From positions 1-61,175 of the forward strand of contig CAJXLM010000012.1 in NCBI GenBank assembly GCA_913056175.1: a stretch of 61,175 nucleotides of DNA, given 5' to 3'. Source of the DNA: an uncultured Opitutia bacterium (lineage in GTDB: Bacteria; Verrucomicrobiota; Verrucomicrobiia; Opitutales; Puniceicoccaceae). Positions 49,593 through 60,490 of this stretch are shown here, piece after piece (within the stretch, counting starts at the first letter, position 1; each line of letters opens with the position of its first letter). The position numbers were made by a program, and so were the translations under genes. The notes beneath the pieces were generated by a model. The model was not told the DNA's origin. It saw only the letters and a list, made by a program, of their open reading frames with translations, and ran no database searches.

Positions 49593-50047
49593 CCCTTCTG
49601 GAAACTGCGCAGCATCCAGGCGGTCTTCTCGTGGACCTGGATGCGGGCAATCATGAGATCCTCGGTTTCGTTGTCCCCGGCGCCTGCTGCAGCCTCCCGC
49701 GCCTCCGCGAGATGTCCAGTCAGGATTTCCTGCGCCTGGACGAGGGCATCGACCATCTCGCGGGCGGTCGCCCCCTCCTCGACGGTCGGGAAGGGCGCCA
49801 TCGCGGCGAGTGCGGAGAGCCCACCGGGCGAATAGGCGCCGAGGGCACGGATCCGCTCGGCGATCTCGTCCACGGCGGTGAACAGCTCGGTGTACTGCTC
49901 CTCGAAGGCGTTGTGCAGGGCGAAGAACTGCGGGCCCTCGACATTCCAATGGCAGAAGTGGGTGAGCCCGAGGAGGGAATAGGTATCCGCCACGACTTGG
50001 CGAAGGGCTTCCACAACGGAGGTGTTCGGGGTGGTGGTCGTCGTCAT
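49589..50047 (-). CDS. dps: Dps-family DNA-binding ferritin
   Basis: 152 aa. The interface ferroxidase residues are H33, H45, D60 and E64 (THFCHWNVEGPQFFALHNAFEEQYTEL ... VDEIAERI). Dps forms 12-mers that oxidise and store iron using peroxide and protect DNA. The N-terminus (MTTTTTPNTS) is short and not basic, so DNA binding by the tail is doubtful. It is translationally coupled to the DUF429 gene. Confidence 0.94.
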   Translation of the reverse strand: MTTTTTPNTSVVEALRQVVADTYSLLGLTHFCHWNVEGPQFFALHNAFEEQYTELFTAVDEIAERIRALGAYSPGGLSALAAMAPFPTVEEGATAREMVDALVQAQEILTGHLAEAREAAAGAGDNETEDLMIARIQVHEKTAWMLRSFQKG

Positions 50048-50073
50048 GGGAATACCCTACAACGGGGCCTCGT

Positions 50074-50102
50074 CTCCCGCAAGCGGAGACCGCTTGCGGG
50101 AG
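50074..50102. terminator. 13-base-pair hairpin between ilvB and dps
   Basis: CTCCCGCAAGCGG (50074-50086) and CCGCTTGCGGGAG (50090-50102) are perfect arms around a 3-base loop, located 50 bases past the ilvB stop and 27 before dps. No T run follows on the minus strand. A candidate terminator for ilvB or a regulatory structure in the dps leader. Confidence 0.45.
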
Positions 50103-50151
50103 GCCGATGGCTTCCGCAGAAGGGATCTATCCGGAGCGGCCGCCCCGCTTC

Positions 50152-51942
50152 CTATTCGGTGAGGATCTCCTTCGCCGACTTGCCCTGCGGGATCATCGGG
50201 AGGACGTGCTCGGAATAGGGCACGATCACGTCGAGGAGGTAGGGGCCGTCGTGGTCCAGCATCTCCCGGATCGCCTCGCGGAGTTCCTCCTTGCGGATCA
50301 CCCGGCGCGCCTTCACCCCGAATCCCTGCGCCATCGCCACGAAGTCCGGATAGAGGCCGTCGATGTTGTCGGGGCTGCCGATATTGTCCGGATCGCCGAG
50401 AATGGTCTGCCCGCGGCACCCCTCGTAGAACCGGTCCTCCCACTGCACGACCATGCCGAGATGCTGGTTGTTCAGGAGGAGGCACTTCGCGTGGATGCCC
50501 TCGACCTTGGCGGTGGCGAGCTCCTGCACATTCATGAGGAAGGACCCGTCCCCGTCGATGTCGATGACCTCGCGGTCCGGACAGGCCACCTTGGCCCCCA
50601 CGGCCGCCGGGTAGCCGAAACCCATCGTCCCCAGTCCGAGGGAACTGAGATAGGTGCGCGGCTCCTTGAAACGGTAGTACTGGGCCGCCCACATCTGGTG
50701 CTGGCCGACGCCCGTGGTAATGATGGCTTCCCCCCCGGTTTCCTCATAGAGCACCTCGATGGCCTCCTGTCCGAGAATGTGGGGGGACTCCTTGTAGGTG
50801 AAGGGATACTCCTCCTTCCACTGGTCGAGCTTGGCCCTCCACGCGGTGAGGTCCGGGGCCCGGAAATCGGTCTTCTCGACAAGATCGGCCATCCGGCGGA
50901 GGGCATCGCCCACTTCCCCGAAAATCGGGTAGTGGGCGGGCTTGTTCTTCTGGTGCTCGGAACGGTCGAGATCGAAGTGCACGATCTTCGCCTCCGGCGC
51001 GAACTTCTCCACTTTACCAGTGATGCGGTCGTCGAAGCGGGCCCCCAAGCACACGAGGAGGTCGCTCTCGCAGACCGCCCAGTTGCCGGCCACCGTCCCG
51101 TGCATGCCGAACCAGTAGAGCGAGAGGGGATGGTCGGGGTCCATCGCGCCGAGACCCATGAGGGTTGAGGCAACCGGCACGCCCGTTGCCTCCGCCAGCC
51201 GGCGGAGCGCGTCCGTCGCCTCACTGCTGATGATCCCGCCCCCCGTGTAGAGGACGGGTCGCTGGGCCTGCTCGAGAAGGCCGAGCACGGTCTTCAGGTC
51301 GTCGTCGCTCGCCTTGGGCGGCTCGGGATAGCCGGGGATGTTCAGCTCGAGGGGGAACCGGGGCGTGAAGACCTTCTGCTGCACGTCCTTGGGGATGTCC
51401 ACGACGACGGGACCGGGCCGGCCGGTCTGCGCGATGTGGAAGGCTTCCCGGAGCACCCGGGGAAGATCCTCCGCCTCCAGCACCATGTAGCTGTGCTTGA
51501 CGACGGGCATGGACATCCCGAGCACGTCCGTTTCCTGGAACGCGCTTTTCCCAATGAGCGTCTGGTAGACCTGGCCGGTGATCGCCACGAGGGGAATGCT
51601 GTCCATGTAGGCATCGGCGATGCAGGTAATCAGGTTCGTCGCCCCCGGCCCGCTGGTCGCCATGCAGACCCCGGGCTTGCCGGTGGCCCGGGCATAGCCG
51701 TGCGCCATGAAACCGCCGCCCTGCTCGTGACGGGGCAGGATGGTCCGGATCTTGCCGCTCTTCACGAGGGCTTGGTGCAACTCCATGGAGGCACCGCCGG
51801 GATACGCAAAAATCGTGTCGACACCCTCGCGCTCGAGAGCCTCTACCACTACCTCCGCTCCCTTTTTCGGGCTTCCTTCCTCATAGGGAGGCGGGAAGGG
51901 GAGAACGGCTTCCGGCGAGGGTTGGGCAGTTGGTGTACTCAT
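50152..51942 (-). CDS. ilvB: Acetolactate synthase large subunit
   Basis: 596 aa from ATG at 51942 ([16 protein letters not shown]). It makes acetolactate or acetohydroxybutyrate in valine, leucine and isoleucine synthesis using ThDP, Mg and FAD. The catalytic glutamate is E73 ([14 protein letters not shown]). FAD-region [15 protein letters not shown] and the ThDP motif [15 protein letters not shown] ... [18 protein letters not shown] are complete. There is no ilvN small subunit or ilvC next to it, so regulation by branched-chain amino acids depends on a distant gene. Divergent from the phosphoesterase gene. Confidence 0.95.
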   Translation of the reverse strand: MSTPTAQPSPEAVLPFPPPYEEGSPKKGAEVVVEALEREGVDTIFAYPGGASMELHQALVKSGKIRTILPRHEQGGGFMAHGYARATGKPGVCMATSGPGATNLITCIADAYMDSIPLVAITGQVYQTLIGKSAFQETDVLGMSMPVVKHSYMVLEAEDLPRVLREAFHIAQTGRPGPVVVDIPKDVQQKVFTPRFPLELNIPGYPEPPKASDDDLKTVLGLLEQAQRPVLYTGGGIISSEATDALRRLAEATGVPVASTLMGLGAMDPDHPLSLYWFGMHGTVAGNWAVCESDLLVCLGARFDDRITGKVEKFAPEAKIVHFDLDRSEHQKNKPAHYPIFGEVGDALRRMADLVEKTDFRAPDLTAWRAKLDQWKEEYPFTYKESPHILGQEAIEVLYEETGGEAIITTGVGQHQMWAAQYYRFKEPRTYLSSLGLGTMGFGYPAAVGAKVACPDREVIDIDGDGSFLMNVQELATAKVEGIHAKCLLLNNQHLGMVVQWEDRFYEGCRGQTILGDPDNIGSPDNIDGLYPDFVAMAQGFGVKARRVIRKEELREAIREMLDHDGPYLLDVIVPYSEHVLPMIPQGKSAKEILTE

Positions 51943-52038
51943 AAAGACGAAAGACAAAACCCCGAACCAACCGCAATTTCAGGACGCTGGCAAGGATTTC
52001 GTCCTTTTCTTCCCGGAGCCGCGCCCAAGGATGGACCC

Positions 52039-52839
52039 ATGCCACGCCTGCTCTTCCTCGGCGATATCGTGGGCCGCCCGGGTCGCCGGATCCTCGCCGA
52101 GCGCCTGCGGGAAATCCGCCAGACCCACCGGATCGACACGGTCGTCGCCAACGGTGAGAATGCCGCCGCCGGCGCGGGGATCAACGCCCGCCTCGCCCGC
52201 GAAATCCTCGAGTGCGGGGTCGACGGTATCACCCTCGGGGACCATATCTGGGACCAGAAGGAATTCCCCGGAGAGATCGACCAACTCGAGCGGGTCTGCC
52301 GCCCCGCCAATCTCGACAGCGCCTCCCCAGGCCGCACCCACCTCTTCCTCGACTGCGGCGGGCTCCGTCTCGCCGTCTGTACTCTCCTCGGGCAGACCTT
52401 CATGAAGATGAAGGCGGACTGCCCGTTTCGCGCCGCCGAGAAACGCGTACCCGCCCTCCGCGCGGAAGCCGACGCGGTGCTTGTCGAAATCCACGCGGAG
52501 GCCACCTCCGAGAAGATCGCCATGGGCTGGTTTCTGGACGGGCAGGCGACCCTCGTCGTCGGCACCCATACCCATGTGCCCACGGCCGACGCCACCATTC
52601 TCCCCCACGGCACGGCCTATCTCACGGATGCCGGCATGACCGGGCCTTACCGCTCCGTCATCGGCCGCGAGGTCGACCCGGTGCTGGGCAGGATGCTCGA
52701 CGGATTGCCCCGCAAGTTCGCGGTCGCCACCGAAGATGTCTGGATGCGGGGGGTGATCGTGGAGTTCGACTCCAGCGGCACCGCCCGGTCCGTCACGCCC
52801 TTGGCGGTCCCCACAACCTCCGCCGAGGCCGGGCTCTAA
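52039..52839 (+). CDS. ymdB: YmdB-type metallophosphoesterase (TIGR00282 family)
   Basis: 266 aa from ATG at 52039. The metal-binding blocks LGDIVGRPGR (7-16), NGENAAAGAGIN, GDHIWDQKE, VEIHAEATSEKIAMGWFLDG and GTHTHVPTAD are in the family order. B. subtilis YmdB hydrolyses 2',3'-cyclic nucleotides and affects development through RNA turnover; the role here is inferred. Divergent from ilvB with 96 bases between starts. Confidence 0.92.
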   Translation: MPRLLFLGDIVGRPGRRILAERLREIRQTHRIDTVVANGENAAAGAGINARLAREILECGVDGITLGDHIWDQKEFPGEIDQLERVCRPANLDSASPGRTHLFLDCGGLRLAVCTLLGQTFMKMKADCPFRAAEKRVPALRAEADAVLVEIHAEATSEKIAMGWFLDGQATLVVGTHTHVPTADATILPHGTAYLTDAGMTGPYRSVIGREVDPVLGRMLDGLPRKFAVATEDVWMRGVIVEFDSSGTARSVTPLAVPTTSAEAGL

Positions 52840-52904
52840 ACGCGCATCCGCCGGACCCGCCCGGCCACGGCCGCCTCGCACCCCACCGTGGGCCCGCCGG
52901 GCGC

Positions 52905-53534
52905 CTACCGCGGTTTCCTGCCCGCCTGCCACGCCGGGAACACCCACGGGGTCTCCGCATCCGCAAGCAGGCGGAGCAGGCCCACGATACCCGCAAAGTT
53001 GAGCACGAGTCCAAGGGGTACGCCGAGCAGGTAATCCACCATGGTCGCTCCCCCCTCCCGTCCGGGAATCCCCACGAAAACCACGGCGAGGGGCAGGAAA
53101 AGGAAGAGACTGGTCGCCACCCCGGGGTGATAGAGGGTACGGCCACGCCGGTTGAGGACGAGGAGATGAAAAAACGCGTTGCTCGCGGACACGGTCAGGG
53201 TGGCGACCCCCAGCCACAGGGCCTGCTCCCCGAGTACCGCCGCCAGTCCGTAGCTGCTCCAGCCGATCCCCACGTTCACCCAGAACGCGCTCCGCCGGTT
53301 GAGCGGGTAGCGATCGGGCCGCCCGCTCCGGAAGAACACCCGGTTGAGAACGCCGGGAAACCGACCGGGCCAAAGATACTCCTCCGCTTGGTGGAGAAGG
53401 AGCGCGATCCAACTGGCCCAGAGAACACGCTCTACGGGGCTCTCCACCCCCCACCCGCCCGCCAGGCCCGCCAGGAGGAGCAAGGCGAGGCCGAGTCCCA
53501 CCCCGGGCCACCACTGGTACCAGAATTCCCGCAT
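52905..53534 (-). CDS. HXXEE-domain membrane protein
   Basis: 209 aa from ATG at 53534. The name-giving motif is H48-Q-A-E51-E52 in WIALLLHQAEEYLWPGRFPG. About six hydrophobic segments (residues ~12-30, 35-50, 88-104, 110-125, 145-165, 175-195) indicate an integral membrane protein. FWVNVGIGWSSYGLAA and ASNAFFHLLVLNRRGRTLYHPGVATSL are conserved-looking parts. The biochemical role of the family is unknown. It is divergent from the propionate cluster. Confidence 0.8.
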   Translation of the reverse strand: MREFWYQWWPGVGLGLALLLLAGLAGGWGVESPVERVLWASWIALLLHQAEEYLWPGRFPGVLNRVFFRSGRPDRYPLNRRSAFWVNVGIGWSSYGLAAVLGEQALWLGVATLTVSASNAFFHLLVLNRRGRTLYHPGVATSLFLFLPLAVVFVGIPGREGGATMVDYLLGVPLGLVLNFAGIVGLLRLLADAETPWVFPAWQAGRKPR

Positions 53535-53835
53535 GCGCCAGCCTGCGCCGCGCCCGCCGCCGGGCGCAAGAGCCGGAGGGGAGGAGGTAGGCGGGTCGGT
53601 TCCGCTGGCCCGCGAGGATCGCCTTTCCCGGACCGCTCCCATCTTATGCCGTGAATCAGTCAAAAAACTGATTGGTTCCGGAGCTGGCATTTCCCAAATC
53701 CGTTCTTGGCCCTTCCGCAAACAGGAATCAGCCTCTCCATTCTTCGCAGAAAGCCGTGGACGGCAGCGTCCCCTACCCCCACGTCCCGGGGCGCTTCTCC
53801 CACCCTCCCCAACCCCAACCGCACGCCGCTACCCC
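53535..53835. promoter_or_regulatory. Divergent intergenic region upstream of prpE
   Basis: 301 bases without a gene. AATCAGT (53654-53660) and ACTGATT (53667-53673) form a perfect 7-base inverted repeat around CAAAAA, the most AT-rich place in the region. It lies about 165 bases before prpE and could be an operator or part of a promoter. No convincing -35/-10 pair or Shine-Dalgarno for prpE could be picked. Confidence 0.4.
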
Positions 53836-55740
53836 ATGGGATCCCCCTATCAAGAAGCCCACCAAGCCTCCCTCCGGGACCCCGAGTCCTTCTGGGCGGA
53901 CGCCGCCCAAGCCGTTCGCTGGTACCAGCCATGGGACCGCGTCCTCGCGCGAACGGGCGACCAGTACCAGTGGTTTCCCGGTGCCACCCTGAACACCTGC
54001 GACAACGCCCTCGATGTCCACGTCGAGAACGGTCGCGGGGACCAACCGGCCCTCCTCTACGACTCCCCGGTCACCGGCACGAAGGCCCGCTACACCTACC
54101 GGGAACTCCGCGACCGGGTCGCCCGCGTCGCCGGGATGCTCGCCCGCCACGGTGTCACCAAGGGCGACCGGGTCATCCTCTACCTCCCCATGATTCCGGA
54201 AGCGGTGGTCGGCATGCTCGCCTGTGCCCGTCTCGGCGCGATCCACTCGGTCGTCTTCGGAGGCTTCGCCGCCCACGAGCTCGCCACCCGCATCGACGAC
54301 GCCACCCCGAAGCTGGTCCTCACCGCCAGTTGCGGGATCGAGGTGCAACGGGTCATCCCCTACAAGCCGATCGTCGACGATGCTCTCTCCCAGGCCGCCC
54401 ACCAGCCGGAACACTGCCTGGTCTGGCAACGGGACGAGGGACCGGAGGCCGCGCTCACCCCGGGCCGCGACCTCGACTGGGCCTCCGAAGAGGCCGCGAG
54501 CGAGGCGGCCGAGTGCGTCCCGGTCGCCGCCACCGATCCTCTCTACATCCTCTACACCTCCGGCACCACCGGGAAGCCCAAGGGCGTCGTCCGCGACAAC
54601 GGCGGGCACGCGGTCGCCCTGAAATGGTCGATCCGCCACATCTACAACCTCCAGCCGGGCGAAGTCTTCTTCACCGCCTCCGATGTCGGCTGGGTGGTCG
54701 GCCACTCCTACATCGTCTACGCCACTCTCATGAGCGGCTGCACGACGGTGGTCTACGAGGGCAAGCCGGTCCGCACCCCCGATCCCGGGGCCTTCTGGCG
54801 CCTCTGCGAGGAATACGGGGCGAGCGCCCTGTTCTCCGCCCCGACCGCCTTCCGCGCCATCCGCAAGGAGGACCCGGAGGGCATTCACGCCGCCCGCCAC
54901 GACCTCTCCTCCCTCCGCACGATCTTCATGGCCGGCGAGCGCGCCGACACCCCCACCATGGAATGGACGGAACAGGTCACGGGCAAACCGGTCATCGACC
55001 ACTGGTGGCAGACGGAGACGGGCTGGGCGATCGCCGCCAATCCCACCGGGCTCGAGGCCATGCCGGTCAAGCCGGGCTCCCCGACCGTCCCCATGCCGGG
55101 CTACGACCTTCGAGTACTCGACCCGGACGGCCAACCCTGCCCGCCGGGCACCCTCGGCAACCTGGTCCTCCGGCTCCCCCTCGCCCCGAGCTGCCTGCTC
55201 GGGATCTGGGGCAATGAGGAGCGGTTCCGCCAGTCCTACCTCTCCGCCTACCCGGGGTACTACCTCACGGGCGATTCCGGCATGGTCGACGAGGATGGCT
55301 ACGCATGGGTGATGGGCCGGATGGACGGCATCATCAATGTCGCCGGCCACCGCCTCTCCACGGGGGAAATGGAGGAAGTGGTCGCCGGCCACCCCGAGGT
55401 CGCCGAGTGCGCGGTCATCGGCGTCCACGACGAGCTGAAGGGAGAGGTTCCCGTCGGTTTCGTGGTCCGCAAGGGCGGCAGCGAGGGCGAGGACGCCACC
55501 CTCGCCGCCGAGGTCGTCCAGCGGGTCCGCGACGAAATCGGCGCGGTCGCCTCCTTCAAGACGGCCGCCGTGGTCGCCCGCCTGCCCAAGACCCGCTCCG
55601 GCAAGATCCTCCGCGGTACCATGAAGAAAATGGCCGACGGCGAAACCTGGTCGACCCCCTCCACCATCGAGGATCCCGATGTCCTCGCCGAGATCGAGGC
55701 CTCCATCCACGCGCTCGGCTTCCCCCCCTCCGCCGGCTGA
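53836..55740 (+). CDS. prpE: Propionate-CoA ligase (acetyl-CoA synthetase-like)
   Basis: 634 aa from ATG at 53836 ([24 protein letters not shown]). It makes propionyl-CoA from propionate, ATP and CoA. The AMP-binding motif [27 protein letters not shown], the adenylate motif [11 protein letters not shown], and the acetylatable lysine region [19 protein letters not shown] are complete. VVRDNGG after the P-loop-like motif and company with prpBCD favour PrpE over Acs. First gene of the cluster. Confidence 0.93.
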   Translation: MGSPYQEAHQASLRDPESFWADAAQAVRWYQPWDRVLARTGDQYQWFPGATLNTCDNALDVHVENGRGDQPALLYDSPVTGTKARYTYRELRDRVARVAGMLARHGVTKGDRVILYLPMIPEAVVGMLACARLGAIHSVVFGGFAAHELATRIDDATPKLVLTASCGIEVQRVIPYKPIVDDALSQAAHQPEHCLVWQRDEGPEAALTPGRDLDWASEEAASEAAECVPVAATDPLYILYTSGTTGKPKGVVRDNGGHAVALKWSIRHIYNLQPGEVFFTASDVGWVVGHSYIVYATLMSGCTTVVYEGKPVRTPDPGAFWRLCEEYGASALFSAPTAFRAIRKEDPEGIHAARHDLSSLRTIFMAGERADTPTMEWTEQVTGKPVIDHWWQTETGWAIAANPTGLEAMPVKPGSPTVPMPGYDLRVLDPDGQPCPPGTLGNLVLRLPLAPSCLLGIWGNEERFRQSYLSAYPGYYLTGDSGMVDEDGYAWVMGRMDGIINVAGHRLSTGEMEEVVAGHPEVAECAVIGVHDELKGEVPVGFVVRKGGSEGEDATLAAEVVQRVRDEIGAVASFKTAAVVARLPKTRSGKILRGTMKKMADGETWSTPSTIEDPDVLAEIEASIHALGFPPSAG

Positions 55741-55771
55741 GCCCGGCCCCCACCCCGCACGCCTTCTCCGT

Positions 55772-56647
55772 ATGACCACCCCAGGCCAGAAACTCCGCGA
55801 CGCGGTCGCCTCCTCTTCCCCCCTCCAGGTCCTCGGCGTCATCAACGCCTACAGCGCCCTCCAGGCCGAGCACGCCGGCGCCCGCGCCCTCTACCTTTCC
55901 GGGGCCGGGGTCGCCAACGCGAGCTACGGGCTCCCCGACCTCGGCCTGACCGGCCTCGAGGATGTCTGCATCGACATCCGCCGGATCACCGATCGCACCG
56001 ACCTCCCCCTGCTGGTCGATGCCGATACGGGCTGGGGCGGTGCCTTCAACATCGCCCGCACCATCCGCGAGATGACCCGGGCCGGGGCCGCCGGCTGCCA
56101 CCTCGAGGACCAGGTCGCCCAGAAACGCTGCGGCCACCGACCGGGCAAGGAACTGGTCTCCGCCGCCGAGATGGTCGACCGGATCCGCGCCGCCGTTGAC
56201 GCCCGCACCGATCCGGCCTTCGTCGTCATGGCCCGGACCGACGCCCACGCCTCCGAGGGCCAATCGGCCGCCCTCGACCGCGCCCGCGCCTATGTCGAGG
56301 CCGGCGCCGACATGATCTTTGCCGAGGCCGTCCACTCGTTGGAGGAGTACCGCCAGTTCACGGATGCCATCCCGGTGCCCGTCCTCGCCAACATCACCGA
56401 GTTCGGGAAGACGCCCCTCTTCACGGTCGAGGAACTCGGCGGGGCCGGCATCGCCCTGGTCCTCTACCCACTCTCCGCCTTCCGCGCCATGAACCGGGCC
56501 GCCCTCGAAGTCTTCGAGACCATCCTCCGCGACGGCTCCCAACAGGCGGTCGTCGAGAAGATGCAAACCCGCGACGAACTCTACGCGATGCTCGATTACC
56601 ACGCCTACGAGGCGAAGCTGGACGAGCTCTTCTCCCGCCATTCCTAG
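55772..56647 (+). CDS. prpB: 2-methylisocitrate lyase
   Basis: 291 aa from ATG at 55772. It cleaves 2-methylisocitrate to pyruvate and succinate. The catalytic cysteine is C120 in [13 protein letters not shown], and the metal-binding [10 protein letters not shown] (81-90) is present. TIM-barrel PEP-mutase/isocitrate lyase family. Starts 32 bases after prpE. Confidence 0.95.
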   Translation: MTTPGQKLRDAVASSSPLQVLGVINAYSALQAEHAGARALYLSGAGVANASYGLPDLGLTGLEDVCIDIRRITDRTDLPLLVDADTGWGGAFNIARTIREMTRAGAAGCHLEDQVAQKRCGHRPGKELVSAAEMVDRIRAAVDARTDPAFVVMARTDAHASEGQSAALDRARAYVEAGADMIFAEAVHSLEEYRQFTDAIPVPVLANITEFGKTPLFTVEELGGAGIALVLYPLSAFRAMNRAALEVFETILRDGSQQAVVEKMQTRDELYAMLDYHAYEAKLDELFSRHS

Positions 56648-56683
56648 CCACTCCCGCAACCCCCATCCCAGAGAACGAATACC

Positions 56684-57799
56684 ATGAGTACCAAGAAAAC
56701 GGGCGGACTGGCCGGCGTGAACGCCGGCGAAAGCGCAATCTGCACGGTCGGACAGGGTGCCGGCCTCAACTACCGCGGCTACTCCATCGAGGACCTCGCC
56801 GCGCACGCCTCCTTTGAGGAGGTCGCCTACCTGCTCCAGTTCGGCGAACTCCCCGACCGCGACCAACTCGCCGCCTACCAGCGGGAACTGGTCGCCGCCC
56901 GCCACCTCCCGGAGCCGCTCCGCGCCATGCTCCAGGAGATCCCCGGCGATGCCCAGCCCATGGATGTCCTCCGCACGGGCTGCTCCGCCCTCGGTACCAT
57001 GGAGCCGGAAAACCGCGACCACAGCGACCAGGACCGGGTGATCACCCGGCTGCTGGGAGTCTTCCCCTCCATGCTGCTCTACTGGTACCACCACCACCAG
57101 CACGGCGCAGTCATGTCCACCGACTCCGGGGAGACCACCATCGCCGGCTATTTCCTCGAGAAACTGCTCGGCCGCCCACCGTCCGACGAGGAAACCGCCT
57201 GCATGCAGGCCTCCCTCATCCTCTACGCGGAGCACGAGTTCAACGCCTCCACCTTCGCCTGCCGGATCTGCGCCTCCACCCTCTCCGATACCTACAGCGC
57301 GATCACCACGGGCATCGGCGTGCTCCGCGGCCCTCTCCACGGCGGGGCCAACGAGGAGGCCATGCACCTCATCGAGTCCTTCTCCTCCACGGAGGAAGCC
57401 ACCCGCGGGGTCTACGAGCGCCTCGAGAAGAAGCAGCTGCTCATGGGCTTCGGTCACCGCGTCTACGGCCTCGACGGTGACCCCCGTAGCCCGATCATCA
57501 AGGAATGGTCCCGCCGGCTCGGGGGTGAAACCATGACTTATGCGATCAGCGAGACGATCGAGAACGTCATGAAGCAGGAGAAACCCCAGCTGCCCACCAA
57601 CGCCGACTTCTACTCGGCTTCCGCCTACCACTTCCTCGGCATCCCCACCGACTTCTTCACGCCGATCTTCGTGATGAGCCGCACCTCCGGCTGGGCCGCC
57701 CACATCAAGGAACAGCGCGCCAACAACAAGCTGATCCGGCCCTCCTCCGAGTACACGGGCCCGGAAAAACGGCCCTTCGTCCCGCTCGACGAGCGCTGA
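56684..57799 (+). CDS. prpC: 2-methylcitrate synthase
   Basis: 371 aa. It joins propionyl-CoA and oxaloacetate. Citrate-synthase residues are seen in GPLHGGANEEAM, MGFGHRVYG and LPTNADFYSASAYHFLGIP. The short length and the neighbours indicate PrpC, not the main citrate synthase, although such enzymes often accept both acyl-CoAs. 36 bases after prpB. Confidence 0.94.
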   Translation: MSTKKTGGLAGVNAGESAICTVGQGAGLNYRGYSIEDLAAHASFEEVAYLLQFGELPDRDQLAAYQRELVAARHLPEPLRAMLQEIPGDAQPMDVLRTGCSALGTMEPENRDHSDQDRVITRLLGVFPSMLLYWYHHHQHGAVMSTDSGETTIAGYFLEKLLGRPPSDEETACMQASLILYAEHEFNASTFACRICASTLSDTYSAITTGIGVLRGPLHGGANEEAMHLIESFSSTEEATRGVYERLEKKQLLMGFGHRVYGLDGDPRSPIIKEWSRRLGGETMTYAISETIENVMKQEKPQLPTNADFYSASAYHFLGIPTDFFTPIFVMSRTSGWAAHIKEQRANNKLIRPSSEYTGPEKRPFVPLDER

Positions 57800-57859
57800 G
57801 GAAACGCTCGCCGAGCCCTCCCCACCCGCCTCCAACCCCCTTACCATCCCCTGCATCCC

Positions 57860-59314
57860 ATGAGCAGCGACCTCGGCACCCTCGACTCCTCCCGCCCGGA
57901 CTTCGATCCGCTCCTCACCTCCATCGCGGAGTACGCCGCCCACGCCACCATCGACAGCGAGGAGGCCTACTCCACGGCCCGCTACTGCCTGATGGATACG
58001 GTCGGCTGCGGACTCCTCGCCCTGAAGTACCCGGAGTGCACCAAGCTGCTCGGGCCGGTCGTGCCGGGAGCGGACCTTCCGGGAATCGGGGCCCGCGTCC
58101 CGGGAACCTCCTACGAGCTGGATCCGGAGCGCGCCGCCTTCAACGTCGGCACCATCGTCCGCTGGCTGGATTTCAACGATACCTGGCTCGCCGCGGAATG
58201 GGGCCACCCCTCCGACAACCTCGGCGCGATCTGGGCAGTTGCCGACTACGTCTCCCGGCGCAATGTCGCCACGGGCGGTGAGCCCCTCGCTACCCGCGAG
58301 GTCCTCACCGCCATGATCAAGGCCCACGAGATCCAAGGGGTCCTCGCCCTCGAGAACTCCTTCAACCGGGTCGGCATGGACCACGTCCTCCTCGTCCGCG
58401 TGGCCTCCACCGCGGTGGCCGCCTCCCTCCTCGGGGCCTCCTTCGAGGAAATCCGGAACGCGGTCTCCCACGCCTGGATCGATGGCGGGGCCCTCCGTAC
58501 CTACCGCCACGCCCCGAACACGGGCTCCCGCAAGTCCTGGGCCGCCGGCGATGCCTCCTCCCGGGGAGTCAACCTCGCCCTCAAGGCCCTCACGGGCGAG
58601 ATGGGCTATCCCTCCGCCCTCTCCGCCGATGCATGGGGCTTTGAGGAGGTCAAGATGCGCGGGAAGAAGCTGACCACCCCGCAGCCCTTCGGCAGCTACG
58701 TCATGGAGAACGTCCTCTTCAAGCTGTCCTTCCCCGCGGAGTTCCACGCCCAGACCGCCTGCGAGGCCGCCATGACCCTCCACCCCGAGGTCCGCGACCG
58801 CGTCGATGACATCGAGAAGATCGTCATTACCACCCAGGAGTCCGGACACCGCATCATCAACAAGGTCGGACCCCTCGCCAACCCCGCCGACCGGGACCAC
58901 TGCATCCAGTACATGGTGGCCGTCCCCCTCCTCTTCGGGGAACTCACCGCCGATTCCTACGAGGACGCCACCGCCAGCGATCCCCGCATCGATGCCCTCC
59001 GCGACCGCATGACCGTCGAGGTCGACGACCGCTACTCCCGCGAGTACCTCGAAGCCGACAAGCGCTCCATTGCCAACGCCGTCCAGGTCTTCTTCTCCAA
59101 CGGATCCTCCACCGAGAAGGTCGAGGTGGAATACCCGATCGGGCACCGGCGCCGACGCGACGAGGGCATCCCCGTCCTCCTCGACAAGTTCCACCACAAC
59201 CTGGCCACCCGCCTCCCCCGCAAGAAGATCGACGAGATCCTCGCCCTCACCCACGACCCCGCCAAGCTCCACTCCACTCCCTTCCACGACCTCGCCACGC
59301 TCTTCGCGCTGTGA
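57860..59314 (+). CDS. prpD: 2-methylcitrate dehydratase
   Basis: 484 aa, MmgE/PrpD family. It dehydrates 2-methylcitrate to 2-methyl-cis-aconitate. Conserved blocks: [62 protein letters not shown] and [26 protein letters not shown]. It closes the cluster; the aconitase needed for the next hydration step is not nearby. 60 bases after prpC. Confidence 0.95.
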   Translation: MSSDLGTLDSSRPDFDPLLTSIAEYAAHATIDSEEAYSTARYCLMDTVGCGLLALKYPECTKLLGPVVPGADLPGIGARVPGTSYELDPERAAFNVGTIVRWLDFNDTWLAAEWGHPSDNLGAIWAVADYVSRRNVATGGEPLATREVLTAMIKAHEIQGVLALENSFNRVGMDHVLLVRVASTAVAASLLGASFEEIRNAVSHAWIDGGALRTYRHAPNTGSRKSWAAGDASSRGVNLALKALTGEMGYPSALSADAWGFEEVKMRGKKLTTPQPFGSYVMENVLFKLSFPAEFHAQTACEAAMTLHPEVRDRVDDIEKIVITTQESGHRIINKVGPLANPADRDHCIQYMVAVPLLFGELTADSYEDATASDPRIDALRDRMTVEVDDRYSREYLEADKRSIANAVQVFFSNGSSTEKVEVEYPIGHRRRRDEGIPVLLDKFHHNLATRLPRKKIDEILALTHDPAKLHSTPFHDLATLFAL

Positions 59315-59318
59315 CCTT

Positions 59319-59369
59319 CCCGCCCCCGCTCCGCTCGCGCGGCGTGGCGGGGGCGTGGGCGGGGGCGGG
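59319..59369 (+). terminator. GC hairpin after prpD
   Basis: CCCGCCCCCGC (59319-59329) and GCGGGGGCGGG (59359-59369) form 11-base perfect arms 5 bases after the prpD stop, with an inner GC-rich loop. No T tract follows, so termination would have to be of the hairpin-only type. Confidence 0.4.
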
Positions 59370-59730
59370 GAAGAGCGCGGCGGCCGACCCGCCCGGTCGT
59401 GCAACGCTCGGAACCGATGCGGGGAACCGCAACCCGGAAGAGGACCCGGGCCCGCCGAGCGGTTGAAATCCGCGAACGAACAGGCCCCCGCGGTGGGTGA
59501 TGGGAGGCCGGCAACGGGGTCCTCCCGATTGCGGGTGATTGCCGGAGACCACTGGCTCGCAAGGGACCAAGCTTGCCCCGCCCCAAACGGGCCCCGTCCC
59601 CCACGTCCCGAACCCCCTGCGCTGCCGCACTCCTCGGGCCCGGGCATCCCGGTCCCCCACGACTCACCCTTACCGCCGCGCCCCGCGGTGCATCGCCAGG
59701 GACCGGGAAATCCTCCTCCCGGCAGGGTCC

Positions 59731-60030
59731 AGAATCTTTCGCACTTTGGGTGAGAAGGTCCGCCGGGAACTCGTAGTCGTTCTTGGCTTGATTGATGGTC
59801 TCTGTGCGATCCCGCCGCGCGGAGGGAGAGCCGAATCCGAGCGGAGCCTGAGGGGATCCTAGCATCACGGGTAGGGTTCAGGATCTTTCACACCTTTGCC
59901 GGACCTTCGAGCGGGGGGTGATTGTCCCTGGATCGGTCGTTTGTGCTTGGGCGGTCCCCCACGCGAAAGGAGATCCGAACCCGACCGGAGCTGGAAGGAT
60001 CGCAAAGTCACGCGAGTTGCCCGCCTTTGC
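59731..60030. repeat. Two diverged ~149-base tandem units
   Basis: AGAATCTTTC at 59731 and AGGATCTTTC at 59880 start two units that also align at their ends (GAGCCGAATCCGAGCGGAGC against GAGATCCGAACCCGACCGGAGC, then ATCACGG against GTCACGCGAG). They share GAGTCACG-like ends with the repeat tract at the start of the window. Confidence 0.5.
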
Positions 60031-60490
60031 GGTTCTCCTCGCGATCCAGTTCGCGGAGGCGGCCCATCTCGAGGTAGCGCCTCCGCCCCAACCGGGATCG
60101 GCCACGCGTCGCCAACGCCCAGACCGGTCACCACGACTCCCTTCGGATCCGGCCCGCCGGGATTCCGCCCGGGGCAACCTCCCTCTCACCACCGCCAAGT
60201 TCGCCAATCCCCCACAAAGCCGCCTCATTCCCCCGATCAAAGGCGAACCACCAAAACGGTCTCCCTCCACCCGCGAACGGCCGCCCCCTCCTAAACCCAC
60301 CCCCGAACCCACAGCCCCCACCACAAACTCACCCACGCCACTCCCACCACCCAATCCCCGGGCCCCACCCAAAAAACGCCACCCCCTCCCCCAAGAAATC
60401 ACCCCTCCCGCCCACCTCCCCACCCAACAGCAACCCCTCCTCCCTAACCTCCAGCCACCCCGACCAAACCGCGAGCTTTTCGCGCTTTGT

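Noticed and set aside
46515-49835. 1106-codon open frame on the plus strand
   Set aside because: Antisense to the prc and DUF429 genes, whose motifs are complete.
55556-59647. 1363-codon open frame on the minus strand
   Set aside because: It is antisense to prpBCD; Gly-Val-Glu-Asp-rich text typical of a GC-rich shadow frame.
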